Positions 58,174 through 64,000 of a stretch of DNA of 64,000 bases are shown one piece after another. A program made the translations under genes and the position numbers. The notes below the pieces were generated by a model that was given only the letters and a program-made list of their open reading frames with translations, did not search any database and had not been told where the DNA came from. The stretch comes from Annulohypoxylon bovei var. microspora (Eukaryota; Ascomycota; Sordariomycetes; Xylariales; Hypoxylaceae): contig MU405215.1 in the NCBI GenBank assembly GCA_022836615.1, forward strand, positions 1 through 64,000. The letters run 5' to 3'. Position 1 is the stretch's first letter. Every line of letters begins with the position of its first letter.

Positions 58174-58528
58174 ATGGGCATAGGAGAGAACGTCGGAGCG
58201 GCCCTACTGGTCTTCTTCCTCGTCCTCTTGATCACGGGCGCCATCTACGGGGGCGTCTTGTCGACCAGGTTTTTTGGCTTGGCCATGTTCCGCAGCAGAC
58301 AGGCCGAGCGGCAATTCCAAGAGGAATTCCAAGAACGAGAACGAGCAATACAAGAAGAGATGCAGTCAAACATGGGAGGTGGAGGTGGTGGTCAAGAAAT
58401 CCAGGAGCAACGACAGCAGCAGGAGGAGGAGCAGCAGCAGCAGCAGCAGGAACAACAGGAACAGCAGGAGCACCAGAAGCAACAAAAGCACCAGAAGCAA
58501 AAACAGGAGGATCAGCAACAGGAGGAAG

Positions 58529-58562
<34 letters not shown>

Positions 58563-58665
58563 GGAGGAGCAAGAACAGCAGGAGCAATGGGCCGCGGGAC
58601 GTCAAGTAAGCAATGGAACTCAGCCATCGCAGACCTCGTCTACCGTGGCCGAAGTTGGCCGATGA
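58174..58665 (+). CDS. Small membrane-anchored polyglutamine protein
   Basis: A single exon of 163 residues. The start MGIGENVGAALLVFFLVLLITGAIYGGVLSTRFFG contains one membrane helix (about 8-30), followed by a charged heptad-like stretch (FRSRQAERQFQEEFQERERAIQEEM) and then about 65 residues made almost only of Gln, Glu, His and Lys, coded by CAG/GAG/AAG repeats, with a perfect run of ten Gln codons. The tail is GRQVSNGTQPSQTSSTVAEVGR. The frame was chosen because only it starts with a membrane helix; two other frames on the same strand and two on the other are also open through the repeat. A GTAAGT just after the stop might be a donor for another splice form. No family was recognised. Confidence 0.5.
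58420..58580. repeat. CAG-rich trinucleotide microsatellite
   Basis: Runs of CAG mixed with GAG and AAG codons; the longest pure part is about ten CAG units at 58531-58560. Likely to vary in length between strains. Confidence 0.8.
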
Positions 58666-59141
58666 GGTAAGTACCTACCTTAACTTTTAAGCATGCCAAC
58701 GTGATGTTCGTCGCGAGAAGTCGTTCCATCCCTATACATGATACGGGTTGTGACATATGCAAGAGAAGAAAGCTTCTTATTCCCCAGCCAATCGTCTCCG
58801 ATACCCCAGATATTTAAACCTTTTAAGGTCTTGGCATCTGGGCTCAGTACCTACATACATACCCTGGTCCCAGACCTGGGGCTTAGTCCGATGGTCCCAG
58901 ATCCACTGTGGCTAGTACATATCGCATGGCATGGATCTCTCGGTTGACGGAAGCCCACATGTGCACCCCCACATGGCACATGCCGGAGCTGACTGGTCCC
59001 ACGCCCCGTCCGTCCCGATCAGCAAATTTCTGACCGTACCTAGCTTTTTCACACCTTCGGCGGGCCGGCAGCTAACCTCCAACCCAACTTTACAGGATCC
59101 CATCCCCGAGCACTGGCGACGGCCGAAAACTGCGCTTGATC
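58666..59141. other. Intergenic region, promoter of COQ5
   Basis: A frame at 58931-59374 overlaps COQ5 in another frame and is not accepted. Repeated ggtcccag / cccagacctgggg motifs occur near 58864-58910. Confidence 0.4.
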
Positions 59142-60185
59142 ATGGCCGCCCGCCCTTCGGTGCTTCGCGCAGCTGCACGGATATCGAGACAGTCCGATTG
59201 CTTTTCTTTCGCTTCTCCTCCTTCCCGCCATGCAAGACTGTTCACCACGACGATACGCAACCGACGACCCGAACTCTCCTCAACCTCCACACCCGGCAAC
59301 GACGGCGCCAGCGCCAAGGTAAACAGAGACGGAACGACGCATTTCGGGTTCCAGGACGGCTTCTCCGAGTCTGAGAAGACGGAGCGTGTAGCCGGCGTCT
59401 TCCACAGCGTAGCGGAGTCCTACGACCGCATGAACGACCTGATGTCCTTTGGCTGGCATCGTGTGTGGAAGTACGTTATTCCTCCAATCCAATGCAGCTA
59501 CGAGCCCAAGCTAACATGCATACCTAGGGACCACTTCGTCTCGACCCTCAACCCGGGCCTCTCCTCCTCCGTCCCCCCCAAACCCCAACGCATCCTCGAC
59601 GTCGCCGGCGGCACGGGCGACATCGCCTTCCGGATGCTGCACCACGCGCACGTGCTGAACGCGAACCCGGGCGTGCACGTCACCATCTCCGACATCAACC
59701 CGTCCATGCTCGCGGTCGGCAAGTCGCGCTCGCAGGCGCTCCCGGCGTCCCAGCAGTCGCAGCTCTCCTTCCTCGAGGCCGACGCGACCGCCCTCCCCGC
59801 CGGCGTCGCGCCGGGCTCCCTCGACCTGTACACCGTCGCCTTCGGCATCCGCAACTTCAGCAACGTGCCCGCGGCGCTGCGCGAGGCGTACCGGGTCCTC
59901 AAGCCCGGCGGCGTGTTCGCCTGCCTCGAGTTCAGCAAGGTGCAGTCGTCCCTCTTCGACGCCGCCTACAAGCGCTGGAGCTTCTCGGCCATCCCGCTGA
60001 TCGGCCAGCTCGTCGCCGGCGACCGCGACTCCTACCAGTACCTGGTCGAGAGCATCGAGCGCTTCCCGTCGCAGCAGGAGTTTAGAGGCATGATTGAGGA
60101 CGCCGGTTTCGTGGTCGGCGGCGAGGGGTTCGAGAACTTGACTGGTGGTGTGGCTGCTATACACAAGGGGATGAAGCCTCTATGA
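59142..60185 (+). CDS. COQ5: COQ5, 2-methoxy-6-polyprenyl-1,4-benzoquinol methylase, mitochondrial
   Basis: C-methyltransferase of ubiquinone synthesis, using S-adenosylmethionine at the matrix face of the inner membrane. Two exons, 59142-59470 and 59528-60185, give 328 residues (yeast Coq5 has 307). The presequence MAARPSVLRAAARISRQSDCF leads to THFGFQDGFSESEKTERVAGVFHSVAESYDRMNDLMSFGWHRVWK, a strong family signature. SAM motif I is ILDVAGGTGDIAFR, motif II SLDLYTVAFGIRNFSNV, and motif III follows as LREAYRVLKPGGVFACLEFS. The end is GGVAAIHKGMKPL. The only intron is 57 nt, a multiple of three without a stop, so unspliced RNA would also translate through (adding 19 residues between W-K and D-H); the splice sites (GTACGT, acctag) and the family alignment support removal. 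The second exon is very GC-rich. Confidence 0.93.
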   Translation: MAARPSVLRAAARISRQSDCFSFASPPSRHARLFTTTIRNRRPELSSTSTPGNDGASAKVNRDGTTHFGFQDGFSESEKTERVAGVFHSVAESYDRMNDLMSFGWHRVWKYVIPPIQCSYEPKLTCIPRDHFVSTLNPGLSSSVPPKPQRILDVAGGTGDIAFRMLHHAHVLNANPGVHVTISDINPSMLAVGKSRSQALPASQQSQLSFLEADATALPAGVAPGSLDLYTVAFGIRNFSNVPAALREAYRVLKPGGVFACLEFSKVQSSLFDAAYKRWSFSAIPLIGQLVAGDRDSYQYLVESIERFPSQQEFRGMIEDAGFVVGGEGFENLTGGVAAIHKGMKPL

Positions 60186-61178
60186 TCTGGCCTCTGGTCT
60201 GAACTAAACTGGATTGAGGAGCCGAGCCTATGACTAATGAAAAAAAGGAAGAAAGGGGAAAACCCGAAGGGACAGAAGGGGCCTGTACATCACCTGTATT
60301 ATCCGTTAATCGGAGGCTATAGACAAAAGGAAGCACAAATGCAGGAGAGAGGCTTGGTCTCGGTTCATTGTACCATAGTAGCTAGAGCAGTACTCGTGCG
60401 GTTCGTTCCGCCCCCTCTCCCCTAATAGTAACTTGCATAATGACCACTGAGTCTATAAACCTGACTAAGCCGTTGTGTTAGTTATATGGAATTGTGACTA
60501 CGGACTTGCTCGTAACCAGTCCTCGGTAGAGGCTAGGTAAGCTCTGGCGGATTCAAACCGTGGCAGCAGAATTCACATATCCAAGTGACAAATTTACCAT
60601 ATTCAAACGTCTGAGAGAGCGTATTCATAAAGCCTAGCAGTCCGGGCTTACCGTGTGAACTTCCACTTATCTACACCCTACGTCGCACACAAGTTGATAC
60701 ATGTTCATAATTATAATCATAACGGGTCACAATAAAGACATATAGAAGTTTCTCAATAATCCATTCGTACGGTTGTGTCGGCAAGAACCTATTTCAATGA
60801 TACCCGTCCGGTAGTGTCCGGGTTCTCAGAAAAAAAGGCTCAAGAAACAACCCGAACCCTTGTGCCTGCGATGGTCACGAAAAGACAATTGCTTCCTATG
60901 TAGACACAGCCGAGAGAACAATGGCATTAGCCGATGTGCTATCGCGCAAACCGAATACACATCCCTCCCACCAGTATGACACAAAGGCCTTCGTTTTTTT
61001 CCCCTAAAAAAAACTTCCTTCGCAGGCCAGTCGAATCTCTGAACTCCACCAGGTAAAAAACGACGAGAAAATTGCTTCGTGGCAAAGTGCCAGAATACAA
61101 GCAAAATTTCGCGCGAGACCGCGCGAGGTCATTAATAGAATATAGTGATGCGTAGGGGGGTTTGATTCGACGATTCGT
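60186..61178. other. Intergenic region between convergent genes
   Basis: Short frames only. Presumed 3' ends of COQ5 and the phosphoesterase gene. No RNA gene recognised. Confidence 0.45.
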
Positions 61179-63570
61179 TTACGAATCGCCAGCGGGAGCT
61201 GGTGAAGGAGTGCCACCTTCGCCTTTGCCCATGCCTCCACGGCCGCCACGACCGCCTCTACCACCTCGGTCTGCTCGACCACCTCGCGCGCCGCCTCGAC
61301 CACGTTGGCGACCCGTTTCCGGCCCGCTCTCGCCGCCACTAAGAGCGCCGCGGTCACCGGCACTGCGATATCCGCTTGCATTGTCCCGGCCTCGCCCGGT
61401 GCCCCAGGTTCCAGCTCCTCGGCCCCCGAAGAGCTGCTTGCTCTCGCGAGGCTGGAAGATCTTTACCAGAGGGCGTGATCGATCCTCGGAATGGCGGACC
61501 TTAAATTCGTCAGAGAGACCAACATAAGCTACCTCTCGGTCCTCTACTGTCTGGAAGTGGACAACCTTGTTGTTGCTGTTATTGCCCCACTTCTCGATCT
61601 TGACAATCTTCGCCTTTTGTTCATCCGGGAAAATTTCTCGGGCCTGCTCATCACTCTGAACATTCATGACGAATAAACCGATAATACTGTCAGCAGGTGT
61701 CCGAGGTGCCGGTGACGGCACAGTCTCCGGGCCGTTAGTAGATCCGTTGGTCCCTGCCGGCTTCTCGTTTTCTTTACCGGCGGCCACGCTGGGAGCCGGG
61801 GACGAGGAAGTCGGCTTCGGTGTAGCTGACTTCGGAGGCTGCAAGGGGGTAGCTGCAGATGGCTTCGGTTGTCCCGCGGCGGAGGGAATTCTCTGCGGGC
61901 CAGAGATTCCAGGTCCGGACGTCGCTGTAGGAGCTACGGAAGCCATAGGAGCCGTCGGGGGTAAGCCAGGAGCTGGCGAAGGTGTACTCTGTGGCACGGT
62001 TTGCTGCTTAGCCCCGCGATGGGAAAAGTTGAAGCCTTGAGCTCTCATCTCTGTGCCAATGCGGCCATCTTGGATCTCCAATACTAGCCATCCAAATGCT
62101 GCATCTGCCAAGTTGAAGTTCCACATGTTTTTGAAAGCACTTTCGTCGACCTGGCCTTGAGCACCGGGACCAGTGACTGGTCCCCCGAAAGGATTTCCGC
62201 CCGCTGCCGTTCGTGGCATCTTATCAACCAACTCTAGAGCGTTCCGAAGAAGATTCTGTTGGGCCTCGTTCTGTTGAATAGCCGGCTCCACTTCACCCTT
62301 CACCGTCTCCCAAACGTCGTTGAACGATGCCTTCGAGGCGGCAAGCTTACCACGATAGTGGTCCAACGTCGGGTTAACGCTAAATTCGTTGTAGGAGCTA
62401 CCATACCGGAAGTGTAAACCTGCCGAAATAGAGAAGTCCGCCTTAAGACTGACAGAGAGCTGATTCAGAATACCCTCGCGGGCGGGGGACGCGTGGGTAA
62501 CGAATATGCGCGTCTCAGTCGGGTCATAAACGCGGTTAGCAGTATCGACCAGTTCGCCCATTTGAAGCAGAGTAGTCCACATGGTACCTTGGCCACCGGC
62601 GATAGTAGTTCGACCTTCGCCATTGTCGAACAACTTGTGCATGACTACGGCCCCACCGAGGCCGAGAAGTCGCAACTTGACACCTCCGATTTCTAACAGC
62701 ATTGATCGAGCCTCGTCGATAATGTGCAAGTTGTGCACCTTGTACTCTCCAGATCGGAACTTCTCTAGCACACGTACATCTTCGCAGGCACCCCATACGG
62801 TGTAGACCGGCACATCAAGTTTGACCTGACCGTTAATGAGCATGCCCAGTTCAGACAACGGGAGCTCATGAGGAGGAAATCGGGCCTTGACGGAGCCCGG
62901 TCCACCTTGGCCAATAGCCTTCTTAACTTCTTCGTTAATCAACGGGGAGTATTGTGCAACATGCTTTAGAGTCCTGTTTCGCAATAGTTAGACCGCCGTC
63001 CAAAACCTCGGTTGAAAAATGTGTATCTTACTTCTCCGCAATGCGCTCTAAAGATGTATCATCATAGAAACCGAAATCGCCGGTATGGATGATGTGATCG
63101 GCTCGGGCGGTCTTCGCGAGATCGTTCAATGATCGTAGGTTACCTGTGACACAATTCTTAGCTTCATCTTATGTTTGAATTCAACGAAAGGTCATCTTAC
63201 CCCGAACATCGGCTATGCAGAGCACTCGAATAGGACCCGATTGGATTACACGTCCTTGGTTGGGTAGGAGAGGCACAGCGCCAGGAGCTGGCTGACCAGC
63301 GTTCGGGTGGCCGCCGGTAGCGCCGTTGGGCATGTAGCCCTGATTGTTATAACCACGCGACTGGGAAACGTTAGAAAATACTGATCGATGCCTAAATGTA
63401 GAAGTACTAGCATAACGATGACCAGGTGGTCGGAAAGGACGAGCGTCATTGCCCGACATCCGCGGTTGATGGGAACGTCTGAATTCGCGATACCGCCGCC
63501 GAGGAAGTGCTGTGGCAGGCGCATTCTCGCACTGGGGATTTTGCCGCTGGGAAGTGCGATGCCAAAACAT
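61179..63570 (-). CDS. Calcineurin-like metallophosphoesterase (DUF2433 type) with RGG tail
   Basis: Three minus-strand exons, 63201-63570, 63032-63143 and 61179-62973, give 758 residues with phases in agreement. After a basic, disordered start (MFWHRTSQRQ to RGYNNQGYMPNG) comes the phosphoesterase core: IRVLCIADVRGNLRSLNDLAKTARADHIIHTGDFGFYDD, where D of ADVRG and the GD pair are the metal ligands. LGLGGAVVMHKLF and THASPAREGIL supply later His ligands. A second conserved part covers HFRYGSSYNEFSVNPTLDHYRG and NMWNFNLADAAFGWLVLEIQDGRIGTE. About 150 residues of Pro/Ser/Ala linker follow, then a small folded stretch IIGLFVMNVQSDEQAREIF, and an RGG-rich C terminus (RGRGGARGGRADRGGRGGRGG) that should bind RNA. 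The family is fungal and uncharacterised as far as I know; an RNA-linked role is inferred. A shorter start at the Met of MSGNDARPF is possible. Confidence 0.78.
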
Positions 63571-64000
63571 CGCTGCTGTTGGCAGGACGGCCAGGTGGGG
63601 TAGATTAAGAGAGGAGGAAGCTGCGAAGTAGTCGCGGTGGAGCGATGGTGAGGGCAAGGTGGATGAGGTATCAGAGCCTCAGGTGTAGCATGCATGCCCT
63701 ACTATGAGAGGAGGATGTGGATGCTGATGGGGATGGAGTTGAGGGTTGGAAGATGAGTTGTGGTATGGATCATGGATGGGATGTTGAGATAATAGATTTA
63801 ATACCACAAAGGATATCTTCAATGCATAAGGGAAATGTGTTGGTGATGGTGGTGTTGAAAGAGGAAGCTTGCCCATCTTGTGATGTGATATTTCTAACGC
63901 GAACGAAGAATTAGGAAATTGGGTGCTGCACTTACTGCCATATGGTGATCGGTAGCTACGGTAGGTATTGGGTATGTGATCGTTAAATCGTATTACCAAG
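63571..64000. other. 5' flank of the phosphoesterase gene
   Basis: The frames at 63679-63999 look like leader sequence rich in gatggtgg/ccaccatc-type low complexity. No gene supported before the window ends. Confidence 0.4.

Noticed and set aside
59511..60164. 217-codon minus-strand frame inside COQ5
   Set aside because: Shadow of a GC-rich coding exon; acidic/glycine-rich product of antisense codons.

Overview
The window is nuclear DNA of a filamentous ascomycete, most likely a Sordariomycete. The reasons are: short GT-AG introns with CTAAC/CTGAC-like branch sites; a VIVID-type LOV photoreceptor; a KCH-family potassium channel; mitochondrial BCKDH E1-alpha and COQ5; a long-tailed Not4; and a transposon relic whose two ends differ almost only at CpA/TpG sites, the signature of repeat-induced point mutation (RIP). 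No ribosomal RNA, CRISPR array, virus-like gene or secondary-metabolite cluster was seen. Gene models were built by hand from splice signals and reading-frame continuity, so exon ends are predictions. All starts given are ATG.

Layout. 0-2.2 kb: AT-rich, with a 1.7 kb Tc1/mariner-like element bounded by 108-bp inverted repeats. 2.6-3.8 kb: NMN adenylyltransferase (+). 6.1-7.1 kb: a 36-codon hydrophobic upstream ORF followed by an acidic coiled-coil protein (+). 8.1 kb: tRNA-Ser-like relic. 8.8-12.7 kb: NPC1/Ncr1 sterol transporter (-). 13.7-15.7 kb: PNPOx-like/ferredoxin-reductase-like flavoprotein (-). 16.5-18.3 kb: KCH potassium channel (-). 20.8-22.3 kb: pseudokinase (+). 23.7-24.4 kb: LAMTOR2/roadblock-like protein (+). 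25.9-26.2 kb: small cysteine-rich secreted protein (+). 27.2-28.0 kb: VIVID photoreceptor (-), with a GATC cluster upstream. 28.3-31.7 kb: gene-poor, AT-rich. 31.7-37.2 kb: Not4 E3 ligase (-), with a large alternative 3' exon. 38.5-39.5 kb: complex I 30-kDa subunit (+). 40.7-41.6 kb: single-pass membrane protein (+). 42.0-44.5 kb: disordered nuclear protein with a PUA/EVE-like fold (-). 45.6-46.9 kb: peroxisomal alpha/beta hydrolase (+). 47.6-53.5 kb: UFD4/TRIP12-type HECT ligase (-). 53.9-54.4 kb: a long open frame with no start codon. 55.8-57.2 kb: BCKDH E1-alpha (-). 58.2-58.7 kb: polyglutamine membrane protein (+). 59.1-60.2 kb: COQ5 (+). 61.2-63.6 kb: metallophosphoesterase with an RGG tail (-).

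Most genes are independent housekeeping units with no operon-like or cluster logic. Loose themes are mitochondrial metabolism (complex I, COQ5, BCKDH), ubiquitin ligation (Not4, UFD4), lysosome/vacuole and TOR-related membranes (NPC1, LAMTOR2-like) and environmental sensing (VIVID, KCH). The most unusual items are the RIP-mutated transposon, the Not4 alternative terminus with a 49-bp-arm inverted repeat in its intron, the double Asp-to-Asn pseudokinase, the cysteine-rich secreted protein, the start-less ORF near 54 kb and the hydrophobic uORF near 6.1 kb.
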